Of a DNA stretch of 64,000 nucleotides, positions 24,088 through 35,190 are shown one piece after another. Each line of letters opens with the position of its first letter. Within the stretch, counting starts at the first letter, position 1. Made by a program: the position numbers and the translations under genes. Source of the DNA: Ascarosepion bandense (lineage: Eukaryota > Mollusca > Cephalopoda > Sepiida > Sepiidae). The notes under the pieces are model-generated. The model did not search any database. It saw only the letters and a program-made list of their open reading frames with translations, and was not told the DNA's origin. The DNA is taken from positions 1,691,001 to 1,755,000 of the forward strand of contig JBBBDQ010001611.1 of assembly GCA_037127315.1 (NCBI GenBank), read 5' to 3'.

Positions 24088-24215
24088 TTTTGTACCCAAT
24101 GGAAGGAATATTGTGTGGTCTGATGAAATGAGCTAATTTAGCTCATTGAAATGAATTATAATTTATAACCAATTTAAAAGACGTGTTGAGTTTCCATTAT
24201 AAATTTAATATAATA
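24088..24215 (+). repeat. dispersed repeat, copy 2 (pairs with 12378-12500)
   Basis: Shares AATTATAATTTATAACCAA and GACGTGTTGAGTTT with the inverted copy at 12378-12500. Ends in a TAATA microsatellite. Confidence 0.7.
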
Positions 24216-24259
24216 TAATATAATATAATTGACTGATCTGCCGAACTTAAATATCTATG

Positions 24260-24287
24260 TAGAGAGAGAGAGAGAGAGAGAGAGAGA
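24260..24287. repeat. (GA)n microsatellite
   Basis: Short GA run. Confidence 0.9.
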
Positions 24288-24388
24288 TTGAGCGAGAAAG
24301 GATTAATGTTAAGAGATTTGTCACTGAACTGTGCAGAGTTTTACTAACTTCGAACTTCCGTGAAGGCCTCATAATTATCTCCTCACAC

Positions 24389-24655
24389 TTGAGGGATTTT
24401 CTTCAGTCATCAGATTTCTTCGCGAAACTTCGAAGTCAGCATGAACCTGCTCAGTTAAATGAAAAACTTCTGCACATTAATCCTATTAACATTTTATTTC
24501 GATATCATCGTGCACTTTACGACAAGAAAAATTCTTGCTTGACAAAATATCTCTCGATCAGTAAACCCCTGAAAAAACAACTTGCGATGAAGTATCATCA
24601 CAACCTAAACTTACACAACAGTATATATATCAATAGTACTTTTTTAACAGTGTGA
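24389..24655 (+). CDS. 88-residue open frame, unknown
   Basis: A non-repetitive frame without low-complexity bias, containing SDFFAKLRSQHEPAQLNEKL and a basic C-terminal half. No family recognised, no signal peptide, no splice context examined. It may be the remnant of a transposon ORF or chance. Listed because it is one of the few frames here not explained by a repeat. Confidence 0.2.
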   Translation: MRDFLQSSDFFAKLRSQHEPAQLNEKLLHINPINILFRYHRALYDKKNSCLTKYLSISKPLKKQLAMKYHHNLNLHNSIYINSTFLTV

Positions 24656-24792
24656 ATTACATTTGAAGTCATACATATTAATATCTGTGGTCTCCGGTAG
24701 GGGGCACACCTCCGTCACCATTTGTAGGATAAAACATCGTTTCATCCGCTGTACTTTGGACTGTTCAACCATAGAGCCTGTCAGATAAGACG

Positions 24793-24985
24793 GTCAGCCA
24801 GTTAAGTGCTATACGTGATACACGCTTGGGCGATCATGTCTCTTTCGAGACATGACTGACTGGGTTGAAGATTATCCCGCAGTAGGTTGCCATTAGTTTC
24901 TGCGGTAGACTGGTTGCCAGCCAAGGCTATAGAACTCTGTCTGTCCTATTATTTGTCCCATGGCTAGAGAGGGAAGAGATGTATT
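24793..24985 (-). mobile_element. SINE 3' part
   Basis: Inverse of the SINE body and 3' domain (CGATCATGTCTCTTTCGAGA, CTGGTTGCCAGCCAAGGCTA). Lacks the tRNA-like head. Followed by the hairpin module. Confidence 0.85.
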
Positions 24986-24989
24986 ATAT

Positions 24990-25065
24990 TATTAAGTAGT
25001 AATTAGTGCGGGATCAATTTAATACTTCATAACAATATAAAACTGATCTCCCACTTTATGTCCAG
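24990..25065. repeat. hairpin module
   Basis: GGGATCAATTTAATA... AAAACTGATCTCCCACTTT, inverse orientation of the 17300 copy, between two SINE pieces. Confidence 0.75.
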
Positions 25066-25092
25066 TAGAATCCTTGATGATGCTTTCACCTA

Positions 25093-25305
25093 TTATATTC
25101 AGTCAGTCAGTTAAGTACCATACCTGACGCTTTGGGCGATCATGTCTCGAAAGAGACAGGACTGACTGGGCTGGAGATTATCCTGCATTAGGTTGCCATT
25201 GCTTTCTGCGGTAGACTGGTTGCCAGCCAAGGCTATAAAATCCAATCTGTCCTATTATTTAACGCATGACTGAAAGGAAGAGACGGATTAATGCCTTTAC
25301 CAAGA
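25093..25305 (-). mobile_element. SINE, partial
   Basis: Body and 3' domain in antisense, extending further towards the 5' end (GAAGAGACGGATTAATGCC) than its neighbour. The tRNA-like head is missing. Confidence 0.85.
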
Positions 25306-25515
25306 GTAAGTGAATGCAGGGGACTCAACTTTTCTCTTAAAAAAGAAAACATCAATAAAATATTACTACGTAATAATATAGTCTACCTTTATAAATTTCT
25401 TTTCGGTTTTACGATGTTGCATTAATATTTAGTCGAGAAAAATAATTGTCTTACATAGGCTAGATGTTCACTACAGTAAAATACTGTACATTTTGGATAT
25501 GTGGCAAAGGTGATA

Positions 25516-25539
25516 TCTAAACTTATTTATAAATGGAAC

Positions 25540-25603
<64 letters not shown>

Positions 25604-25864
25604 TGTTACCTATAGACTCCAAACTGCTGAACCGATTTTCTTGAAAATTTACACAGTTGTACTAAAAGCGTCTGCGAGTGTTCTTAGCTGGGTTTTGTGT
25701 CGAGGTACCACCGATAAATATCGAAAATCGATAATAGAAAAAATCGGGTTATAGAAGGAGTGGTCCGATTTTAATCAAATTTGATGCACTCATAGACAAA
25801 GACATAAGAAACGATATTCAGAAGTTTCATGGTTGCAGTTCTTACAATAGTGCAGAAAATCGAT

Positions 25865-25901
<37 letters not shown>

Positions 25902-26086
25902 GTGTGTGTATGTATGTATATATAAGGCAAGATGTTTGTGTGTGTGTCTGTTTATCTGTCTGTATGTCCTTTATACAAATCCACAATTTTTATCCGATTC
26001 TCGCCAAACTTCACACAAATATTCTTTAGGCTGAGTCTGACCTCCAGCTTTCATTACACCCGAGCAACGCCGGGCTATACTGCTAG
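25516..26086 (+). mobile_element. Helitron-like non-autonomous element
   Basis: Starts A|TCTAAACTTATTTATAAATG at 25516 and ends with hairpin CCCGAGCAACGCCGGG (26059-26074; stem CCCG-GC/GC-CGGG with a bulged A) and CTAG at 26083-26086. No target duplication. Contains a long GT repeat (25543-25602) and an AT repeat. No Rep/helicase, so it would depend on an autonomous relative. Same family at 41349-41856 and 50658-51376. Confidence 0.8.
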
Positions 26087-26488
26087 TAGTTAGTAAACGA
26101 ACATTTCCCCTGTCGTCGATATGTTTCTGGACAGCCACGATACAGAGGCTCGCTAAAGTCGGATCATTGTAAAAGAAGCAGTGACAGGTAGCATAATCTC
26201 CACAACACGAATCAGAGAAAATGTGGATCCATTTGAGTCAAACCAGGTCTTTGGGTATCACTTGTATTCAGTAGGGTGCTGAACATCCAGCCAGACCGCC
26301 ACTTATACTACAGCCTCCGGCGTTGATTCCAGTAGGGTATGCTTAATAGTATTATGTGATTTGAATGATATCGGGTGCTGTTAGTTTGCTTTTCATTGCT
26401 TTACAGAGAATTTTCAGCTCTACGCTCAAGAATTTCCAATTATAGTACATCAGGCAAGCTGCAGAAGATCGGCAATAGAATAGAAAGA
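26087..26488. other. no recognised feature
   Basis: No motif or family recognised. Confidence 0.4.
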
Positions 26489-26489
26489 G

Positions 26490-28050
26490 TGACAAGTTAT
26501 AGAGGGTGTCAGGAAGTCAGTAAGAGAAGGATGCATGTCATAAAGTGAGGGATCAGTTTATATATTTGTTGTAATGTAGAATTGATCCCCCACTTTATAC
26601 CCACATTATAATTGTATAGAATTATTTTATAATCATATCGCCCCAAGCAAGGCATTTTATTGCCACTGTTTCGCAGGGGGTTACAAAGGAGGAAAGTTAT
26701 GAAAAGAGTGACAAATTATAGGGGGTGTCAGGAAGTGGGTTAGGGAAGGATGCATGTGGCCGTAAAGTGAGGGATCAGTTTATATATTTGTTGTAATGTA
26801 GAATTGATCCCCCACTTTATACCCACATTATAATTGTATAGAATTACTTTTTATAATCATATCGCCCCAAGCAAGGCATTTTATTGCCACTGTTTCGCAG
26901 GGGGTTACAAAGGAGGAAAGTTATGAAAAAGAGTGACAAATTATAGGGGGTGTCAGGAAGTGGGTTAGGGAAGGATGCATGTGGCCGTAAAGTGAGGGAT
27001 CAGTTTATATATTTGTTGTAATGAATTGATCCCCCACTTTATACCTCCACATTATATTACAGAATTATTTTTTATAATCATATCGCCTCAAGCAAGGCAT
27101 TTGGCCACTGTTTCGCAGGGGGTTACAAAGGAGGAAAGCAGGAAAAAGAGTGACAAATTATAGGGGTGTTGTAAAGTGGGTTAGGAAGGATGCATGTGGC
27201 CGTAAAGTGAGGGATCAGTTTATATATTTGTTGTAATGTAGAATTGATCCCCCACTTTATACCCACATTATAATTGTATAGAATTATTTTTTATAATCAT
27301 ATTGCCCCAAGCAAGGCATTTTATTGCCACTGTTTCGCAGGGGGTTACAAAGGAGGAAAGCAGAAAAAAAGAGTGACAAATTATAGGGGGTGTCAGGAAG
27401 CGGGTTAGGGAAGGATGCATGTGGCCAAAGTGAGGGATCAGTTTATATATTTGTTGTAATGTAGAATTGATCCCCCACTTTATACCCACATTATAATTGT
27501 ATAGAATTATTTTTATAATCATATCGCTCCCAAGCAGCATTTATTGCCACTGTTTCGCAGGGGTTACAAAGGAGGAAAGTTATGAAAAAGAGTGACAAAT
27601 TATAGGGGGTGTCAGGAAGTGGGTTAGGGAAGGATGCATGTGGCCGTAAAGTGAGGGATCAGTTTATATATTTGTTGTAATGTAGAATTGATCCCCCACT
27701 TTATACCCACATTATAATTGTATAGAATTATTTTTTATAATCATATCGCCCTGTGTTTTTTGCTACTTCATTATTAATGTTTCGGCAGGGGGCGGCAAAG
27801 GAGGAAAGTTATGAAAAAGAGTGACAAATTATAGGGGGTGTCAGGAAGGGTTAGGAAGGATGCATGTGGCCGTAAAGTGAGGGATCAGTTTATATATTTG
27901 TTGTAATGTAGAATTGATCCCCCACTTTATACCCACATTATAATTGTATAGAATTATTTTTTATAATCATATCGCCCCAAGCAAGGCATTTTATTGCCAC
28001 TGTTTCGCAGGGGGTTACAAAGGAGGAAAGTTATGAAAAAGAGTGACAAA
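26490..28050 (-). repeat. seven-unit 222-bp array: LINE 3' end plus hairpin
   Basis: The word AATCATATCG(CC) starts at 26631, 26855, 27076, 27295 (as AATCATATTG), 27517, 27739 and 27965, giving periods of 219-226 bp. Each unit holds the antisense 3' terminus of the LINE (CCAAGCAAGGCATT, GCAGGGGGTTACA, AAAGAGTGACAAATTATAGG) and the hairpin GAGGGATCAGTTT/AATTGATCCCCCAC. Units are highly similar; the sixth has a divergent patch at 27750-27795. The last unit joins a longer LINE fragment. Confidence 0.95.
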
Positions 28051-28059
28051 TATAAGGAT

Positions 28060-28575
28060 GCGAATACTGATGATAGGGGTGTGGACAGAGAAAGGAGCAC
28101 GAGAGAGAGGATGCAAGTCAGTGAGATACGAGATGACTATTGACTTTACATTTAAATTCTTGGAGATTATAGCTGTCGGGAAAGCAAGTAAATGGAAGGG
28201 AATTCCACAGGTGGGAAGTGCGAGAAAAGATGCTTATGGAGTAGAATTTGTGTTTACAATTTATTGGTTTCACAGTAAAAGGGTGGGACCTAGTTGCTAA
28301 TCTTCTGGCTCGAGTAAATTTATATATGGGGGCACCAGTGAGCTAAGTTCATCGGAGCAGAAGCCGTGAAAGTATTTGTAGAAGAGACACAGGGAAGCCA
28401 CGTTGCGCCAGTGAGAAAGTGACTGTGTCTGAGCTGCCAAGTCGGGGTCAATCACATTACAGATTCTCCGCTGGATTTTGTCAAGGACACCCAGGTGGAT
28501 AGCAGGAGCACCCGACTAGATATAGCAGCAGTATTTAATGGACGGGCGGATGGTAAATTTATATGGTATTTTAAT
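28060..28575 (-). mobile_element. LINE 3' fragment at the end of the array
   Basis: Continues from the last array unit into the LINE C-terminal coding region in antisense (TTGCTAATCTTCTGGCTCGAG, ATCACATTACAGATTCTCC, GGACGGGCGGATGGTAAATT). No open frame remains. Confidence 0.85.
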
Positions 28576-29238
<663 letters not shown>

Positions 29239-29419
29239 TATATATGTATATATACCCTATAGTGCGATGAATGATTGGTCGCCTAAATTACGCAAACATG
29301 AAAATCAAGTTGACATCCTCATTTTAACAGATATATTTACCGAAATTTCACTACAATATTTTGAAATACGGAAGAGTAAATTTATTCATTCAAACCGTTA
29401 CAGGTTTCAACCACGGTCT

Positions 29420-29560
29420 CCATATATATATATACTGGGGTATGTGGTAAAATGTTTTCATTATAAATTTTGATTAATAGATTTTAAATCAATTCGTGTT
29501 CATTGGTCATTTGTTCAGATTTTTGTATATCTTTCAAGCCAAGAATGTATCAGCATCCAA
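29420..29560 (+). repeat. ~133-bp direct repeat, copy 1
   Basis: Matches 31748-31881 nearly base for base (GGGTATGTGGTAAAATGTTT, AATCAATTCGTGTTCATT). The pair brackets a PLE fragment and a transposase scrap. Confidence 0.9.
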
Positions 29561-29574
29561 AGGTCATAACCCAT

Positions 29575-29945
29575 GCCTTCAGTTCATCTTTGGTGTTACA
29601 AGAAGCGTTGTTGCTTCTCTCGCTCAACTACACACCACGCATAATAAGTAAAGTGGTTTGCAGTCCGGGAACTTAGCTTGCCAGATGTAAGGGGTGATGT
29701 GGTTGCAAAAACTGACTGACAGCCATGACTGGGTTCTCTTGCTTGTGTGGCACGATAAAGAGTCATATTGACAAACATCAGTTTTTCCAGCAGCAACCCA
29801 CTTTACCCAGGGCAGCACCAATTTCTCAAAGAACTAAATTTAGGCCCTCGTGCTGAGTCTGTGTCTTTGTGGAAAGATGAATGGAAGTAAAAACGTCACC
29901 ACCATCCAACTCATTGCAAAATCCACTGCACAGTTCTATTGACAC
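29575..29945 (-). pseudogene. mariner-type DDE transposase scrap
   Basis: Minus-strand pieces in order read VLPWVKWVAAGKTDVCQYDS, then TSKRTQSWL, HITPYIWQAKFPDCKPL and VVEREKQQ. This matches the second half of Tc1/mariner-type transposases around the second catalytic Asp (normally Gln-Asp-Ser-Ala-Pro-x-His). In this copy the region reads Gln-Tyr-Asp-Ser and the following box is altered. Frameshifts and stops show it is dead. Amino-terminal part and TIRs not found. Confidence 0.6.
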
Positions 29946-30240
29946 CCAAATTGACAAATTTTCGTATTGGAGCTTCAAGCGCGAATGCCAAGTAAACCGC
30001 ATATCTTCTAAATTTCTGCAAAAGTGAATTGCGTCATGGTGCTTTTTTCTCACAAGCGCTGCCCAACTAACTGGGCAATCGAAAAAATAAAAACAAACAA
30101 CGCACATGCGACAAATTATAAAAAATTAAGTTTACATACCGCACCCATTACATACATATGTATATGTGTGTGTATGTGGTGCATGTATGTGTGTTGCATT
30201 AGCTAATGTGTAAATACGTGTGGGTATGTCTGTGCTAGTG

Positions 30241-30284
<44 letters not shown>

Positions 30285-30310
30285 ACCCACTACTTGAAGA
30301 AATGTTGAAA
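29946..30310. other. unannotated, with (GT)n at 30240-30281
   Basis: Only the GT microsatellite is identifiable. A 93-residue minus frame ending at 29826 partly overlaps the transposase scrap in a shifted frame. Confidence 0.5.
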
Positions 30311-30430
30311 TGTTTCCGGCACGTTATTTAGCATTACTCTCCACCTGAAATTAAAGCCAAAATACGAAGTTTCGAACGGCTCATGATTAAACATAATAAA
30401 TATTCATTGTCTGTTATATTTAACAATATA
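30310..30430 (-). repeat. PLE-associated repeat (pairs with 44110-44240)
   Basis: CTGAAATTAAAGCCAAAATACGA and CGGCTCATGATTAAACATAA are the inverse of 44155-44230. Both copies lie beside PLE end sequence. Confidence 0.75.
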
Positions 30431-30514
30431 TGTTTAGAAGAATATATATTTTATTACTTCAAGCCTTATACATCTGTATATAATCGTATATATAGTGTGA
30501 AAGATACAGTGAGG

Positions 30515-30576
<62 letters not shown>

Positions 30577-30602
30577 GATTGTGTGTATTTTGGCAGCATT
30601 TT

Positions 30603-30770
30603 TTCATTAATGCAGGTTTCATTGAATAATATAGACAAGTTTTGTCTATTAATTTTGTGTAGGATCCGTTCATACCGTCTGATATACTTGATGGTGATGT
30701 CGTTGAAAGACAACAAAAAATCACAGTAATTGTTTATTTTTTTATCGGGTCTAAGCTTTCGGCTCACATA
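30603..30770. repeat. left inverted repeat of a PLE fragment
   Basis: Inverse complement of 31303-31468 over about 165 bp (TTATCGGGTCTAAGCTTTCG, ACCGTCTGATATACTTGATG). PLEs carry terminal repeats that may be direct or inverted. Confidence 0.9.
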
Positions 30771-30809
30771 AGCTCACAAATCACTAACTCTTCCCCCACC
30801 GTTAGTGAT

Positions 30810-31091
30810 TTGCAAAAAACCAATGTAGTATATAAATTCATATGTCCATTTAGAGAATGTATCGGTAACAACCTCAATAATATCTACATTGGTCACACCA
30901 CAAATTCGCTCTCACGGCGTCTGACGTTGCACTTAAATAAAAATTCAAATATATTCCGTCATTTAAAACAACACGGTTATCAACGCACACTTCTGAGAAA
31001 AACGCTTGTTGATAACACGTACATACTCAAACAAGAAAATAATAAACAGAAACTAAAAATCCTCGAAGCAATCTACATTAAACAATTTTAA
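30810..31091 (+). CDS. GIY-YIG endonuclease domain of a Penelope-like element
   Basis: The 93-residue frame opens with VVYKFICPFREC, then IYIGHTTNSLSRRLTLHL (the second Tyr-Ile-Gly half of GIY-YIG plus the conserved Arg), FRHLKQHG, and ends LKILEAIYIKQF with the conserved Glu. In PLEs this domain lies C-terminal to the RT and makes the integration nick. Here the RT is missing, and the frame lies between two inverted repeats. A first Cys (ICPFREC) fits the CCHH-type linker seen in some PLEs. Open but incomplete. Confidence 0.8.
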   Translation: MQKTNVVYKFICPFRECIGNNLNNIYIGHTTNSLSRRLTLHLNKNSNIFRHLKQHGYQRTLLRKTLVDNTYILKQENNKQKLKILEAIYIKQF

Positions 31092-31302
31092 CCTGGTTTG
31101 AATACAATCAATTTTGATATTTCCAATAACGTACTCAAATGTCTGTAATCAGACCAGGGACCACAACGCCACTATTTTGTCACTGTCTTCGGCCATCCGC
31201 CACTGTAGGGATGGACTTATATTTTCACTTCAATTCTCTTTATTGTTAATAACTTAAATGTTCTATGTTTACTGTGTGTTAATATTTACTCTTTGATAAT
31301 GT

Positions 31303-31463
31303 CTTATGTGAGCCGAAAGCCTAGACCCGATAAAAAAATAAACAATTACTGTGATTTTTTGTTGTCTTTCAACGATATCACCATCAAGTATATCAGACGG
31401 TATGAACGGATCCTACGCAAAATTAATAGACAAAACTTGTCTATATTATTCAATGAAACCTGC

Positions 31464-31468
<5 letters not shown>
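31303..31468. repeat. right inverted repeat of a PLE fragment
   Basis: Mirror of 30603-30770. Followed directly by (AT)n 31468-31512. Confidence 0.9.
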
Positions 31469-31516
<48 letters not shown>

Positions 31517-31540
31517 GAGAGAGATATGGAGAGAGAGTGA

Positions 31541-31587
<47 letters not shown>

Positions 31588-31589
31588 TC

Positions 31590-31735
31590 CATTTGTAAAC
31601 GAGTTATTACGCGACCTAAATTTTTACTATGAGTGGTGACTTCAGGCGATTTGCAGTAACTACAATATAATTGTATTGAACACTTTTAAATACAAATGTG
31701 TACTGGTCTAACCCTATTGTGAACAAAAACTCAGT
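31590..31735. repeat. foldback-family half copy
   Basis: TTGTAAACGAGTTATTACGC and ATGAGTGGTGACTTCAGG match one arm of the palindrome at 59650-59787. Continues into TTGTATTGAACACTTTTAAA, the inverse of 59225-59250 and 63630-63655. Confidence 0.75.
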
Positions 31736-31747
31736 ATTAAACAATGT

Positions 31748-31881
31748 ATATATACTTGGGTATGTGGTAAAATGTTTTCTTTATAAATTTTAATTAATAG
31801 ATTTTAAATCAATTCGTGTTCATTAGTCATTTGTTCAGATTTTTCTATATCTTTCAGGCCAAGAATTTATCAGCATCCTCC
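31748..31881 (+). repeat. ~133-bp direct repeat, copy 2
   Basis: See 29420-29560. Followed by (CA)n 31885-31926 and (AT)n tracts to 32047. Confidence 0.9.
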
Positions 31882-31886
31882 TTTGT

Positions 31887-31958
<72 letters not shown>

Positions 31959-32020
31959 ACACGTACATACATGTACGGGTGCACACACATATTTACAGAC
32001 TTACAATGTAAGAATATATC

Positions 32021-32052
<32 letters not shown>

Positions 32053-32059
32053 AGTTTGT

Positions 32060-32660
32060 GTAAGAAATAAATAATGATGAAAACTATTGATAAATTTTGG
32101 CACAATGCCTAAGCGTTTTAATTTCTTCTTTTTTTTTTTTTGTGCCACGCCAACGAAATGCATTTCTGTTGTTGTGCAATTCTTTTTGTCAGCCATTTCA
32201 GTTGTTTTGCAAATTTTGGTTTAGGATTTTTCTTTTTCAAAGTCTATCCACTTCAATAAATTTCAGATGTGAAACAAAAATCTTTCTCAAGAAGAAATAT
32301 TTTCAGTTTTCATTTTAGTGCTGCAAGGAAACCAGAGTTTTAACACGGTTGATAAAAACACGACAACAAAAGCCGCCCCAACCACCACCCCCACTCTTTT
32401 CATTTTCCCGGTCTTCTCTATTTGCGCCAAATTTCGGTTTCCTTTTTACATCCGGGTTTCTATATCGTTGCTTGACAAATTTCTATATACAACAGTTTTC
32501 TCTTTTGCGTTTCTGTTGTTTTTCTGTTGTTTCTCTTGTTCAATACGATTAGATTGTTTACTTTAGATTTTTAATTAACTTACTAAAGTTCGGCACAAGG
32601 CCAACTAAATGTAATGTGTTCTGAAAGATTATGTTGAACAAAATGACTGTCTACTTAAAA
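32060..32660. other. T-rich unannotated interval
   Basis: Phe/Ser-rich frames (73-82 residues) in three registers reflect T-rich composition. No motif. Confidence 0.4.
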
Positions 32661-32667
32661 AATGTGC

Positions 32668-32960
32668 GTTATGGTGCATTGGATATTGGCTCGGAACGAG
32701 AAATCGGGGAGCCGAGTTCAAATTCCAGTTGAATTCAATGCATTCACTTACGCGCAAATACTCTTGGGAAAGGTATTAATCCGTCTCTTCCCTCCAGTTA
32801 TGGGTTAAATAACAGGACAAATTGGGTTCTATAGCCTTGGCTGGCAACCAGTCTACCGTAGAAAGCAATGGCAACCTACTGCGGGATAATCTTCTGCCCA
32901 GTCAGCCATGCCTCTTTCGAGACATGATCGCCCATGCATGTGTCACGCATGGCACATAAT
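32668..32960 (+). mobile_element. tRNA-headed SINE
   Basis: Complete order of A box (TGGTGCATTGG), B box (GAGTTCAAATTCCAG), body and 3' domain. Confidence 0.9.
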
Positions 32961-32965
32961 TACCT

Positions 32966-33438
32966 GACTTAGAAAATGATTATTCAAAATAATGAATTCG
33001 TCTTAAACACGAATACCGACAAATGGGAAATACAATTCTATGATTCCTGTCTCAACGAGTTAAAATAACGTGATGAGACCGGGTTCTTTTGCCTTCCCTT
33101 GTAAACAGTTTGTGAGGAGGAACAGCCCGAGTTCAATTTCTGACAGAATCAACAGGCACAACTCCGATATCTTTCCATAGAATGTATGTCAATTTGAAAA
33201 TAACATAAAAAGGAAGCTGTCGAGAGTCATGATCATCTGCGTTCTGAAGTGAAATTAAATTTCTTTTAACCGATTTGATTAATGGAGGTTTCTGTTAAAC
33301 AAATCAAAAGAAGTAGATTATCTCTATGCAAAAATATTTATGTAGAAATAAAAGCTTATCGCTAAAAAACAAGACAAAACCAAACAAAAAATGCTGTAAT
33401 CAATGATGTGTTTATTTACAGATGTACACTGATATTGC
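32966..33438. other. no recognised feature
   Basis: Nothing identified. Confidence 0.4.
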
Positions 33439-33439
33439 G

Positions 33440-33545
33440 ATCAGTCAGTTAAAGTGCCATACGTGAAACACGCTTGGGCGATCATGTCTCGAAAGAGACA
33501 TGACTGACTGGGCAGAAGATTATCCCGCAGTAGGTTGCCATTGGA
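33440..33545 (-). mobile_element. SINE 3' domain fragment
   Basis: CAGTCAGTTAAAGTGCCATA ... GCAGTAGGTTGCCATTG in antisense. Body and head absent. Confidence 0.85.
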
Positions 33546-33973
33546 AATTGCGATATTATGCCAGAATAGATATTGCCGTTAAATTGCAAACCAAACTGTC
33601 AAAAAAGGCCAGGTACAGGGTTAATATGTTGTTACTCACTCCCGACTGCCGAATACTGAAGTGCGTGACTTAAAATCTAAAATAATTACAATGTTGCATT
33701 GATGAATGTCCAAAGATGATTTAGGCAGCGTCTCGTGCATAGCGAACGGAGAATGTAAGGACAACGTTTAGTTAATGTTGAGACGGGGGCCTATATATCA
33801 TAGACTGACTGAAAGTAAATGACGATAGAATGAAGAAAATGTTAAGTAATGAAGCTTCAAGTCGCTTGTTATTTAATCGACACCCTATACTTTATTATAG
33901 TAGCATTCTGGATTAATTTACATGAGATTTTCTAGAAAAATGTCAGTTCTTTTAAATCGTAAATTTAGTTTCT

Positions 33974-34033
<60 letters not shown>

Positions 34034-34875
34034 GTGTGTGTACTTGTAAAGATATATATGTATATATTTAAATAAAAGCAATTAAGAAGGAAGGTATAAT
34101 GTACAATGCATTAATAATAATAAGTGCATCTTAGTCTGAAACAAAAAGAAAATGAATTATATAACCTAGTTAAGTTGAAACCTACTACTTTATGCAAATT
34201 GATCATTAAATTAAGCTTTGGAGCTATGACAGGCATTGAAAATAGATTCTTATTTAGGGGCTATTTTTTATTTTATAAAGAAGCTCAATTCCAAAAAAAT
34301 GAAACAAAAATCATTGTACGCCTTTCATAGAAAAGGAGAGAACGTTCCTGTTTTAAAAATAAGAATTTGAATTCGTTTTTTCCAGGAATCTACCATTATT
34401 AAGAAACACGCAGTTATATTAAGTGAAGAAGGAAACAAAAGCTATTTGTATTTATTTCAACTTAACGCACTCAGTAAGATAATAAAAAACATTTTGAATG
34501 AAACTCCGGTCTAATAAGTTAATCATCATCATTATCATGAAGCTTATTAATTAATGATACTAACCTTTTATAGTTATCGATATTTTTTTGCTTCACGTCT
34601 CCTTTGTGTTTCCAAAACATCATATCCCCAAAGTCTCCCAGTCCGGTTCCTAAACACAGTTTAAATTAAGCTCCCTGCGTTTGTTAATTTTTCTTTTTAA
34701 GTAAAATCTTTTCAGAACGTGCAATTGATTAAAGAAATAGAAAGGATACCGTTAATTGTGATATCGAAGAATAACTTTTTGCAAACTGCTTTGTAAGGCA
34801 TATTCGGACGAGCTTTGGCTAGATCATTTTTGGACAGGCTTTGGATTTGTTTGTTCTTAAATGGATATGCGTTGT
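33546..34875. other. unannotated interval with (TA)n at 33979-34031
   Basis: Frames of 68 (34124-34330) and 88 residues (34712-34978, partly in SINE) show no motif. Confidence 0.4.
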
Positions 34876-34879
34876 GGTA

Positions 34880-35190
34880 CGGATGTGCGGTGTAGTGCAG
34901 TGGATATCGACTCGGAACGACAAATCGGGGAGCCGAGTACGAATTCCAGTTGAATTTCTTGCACTCACCTGCGCCCAAATACCCTTGTAAAATGTATTAA
35001 TCCGTCTTTTCCCTCCAGTTATGGGTTAAATAATAGGATGGATTGGGTTCTATAACCTTAGCTGGCAACCAGTCTATCGCAGAAAGCAAAAGCAACCTAC
35101 TGCGTGATAATCTTCTGCCCAGTCAGTCATGCCTCATTCGAGACATGATCGCCCAAGCGTGTTTCACGTATGGCACTCAACTGACTGACT
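34880..35190 (+). mobile_element. tRNA-headed SINE, first unit of composite array
   Basis: Complete head (GTGCAGTGGATATCGACTCGG), body and 3' domain. Head of a four-unit array. Confidence 0.9.

Noticed and set aside
26490..28050. CRISPR-like array (regular ~222-bp period with palindromes)
   Set aside because: Eukaryotic context, units nearly identical throughout with no unique spacers; the palindrome is a constant hairpin in a LINE-tail satellite.
30603..30790. Hammerhead in the 30.6-kb PLE terminal repeat (TTGATGG...GAAAG)
   Set aside because: The CTGANGA core is broken and no cleavage triplet is placed correctly.
32060..32566. Possible secreted or membrane peptide frames
   Set aside because: Three overlapping T-rich frames with no start context or motif.
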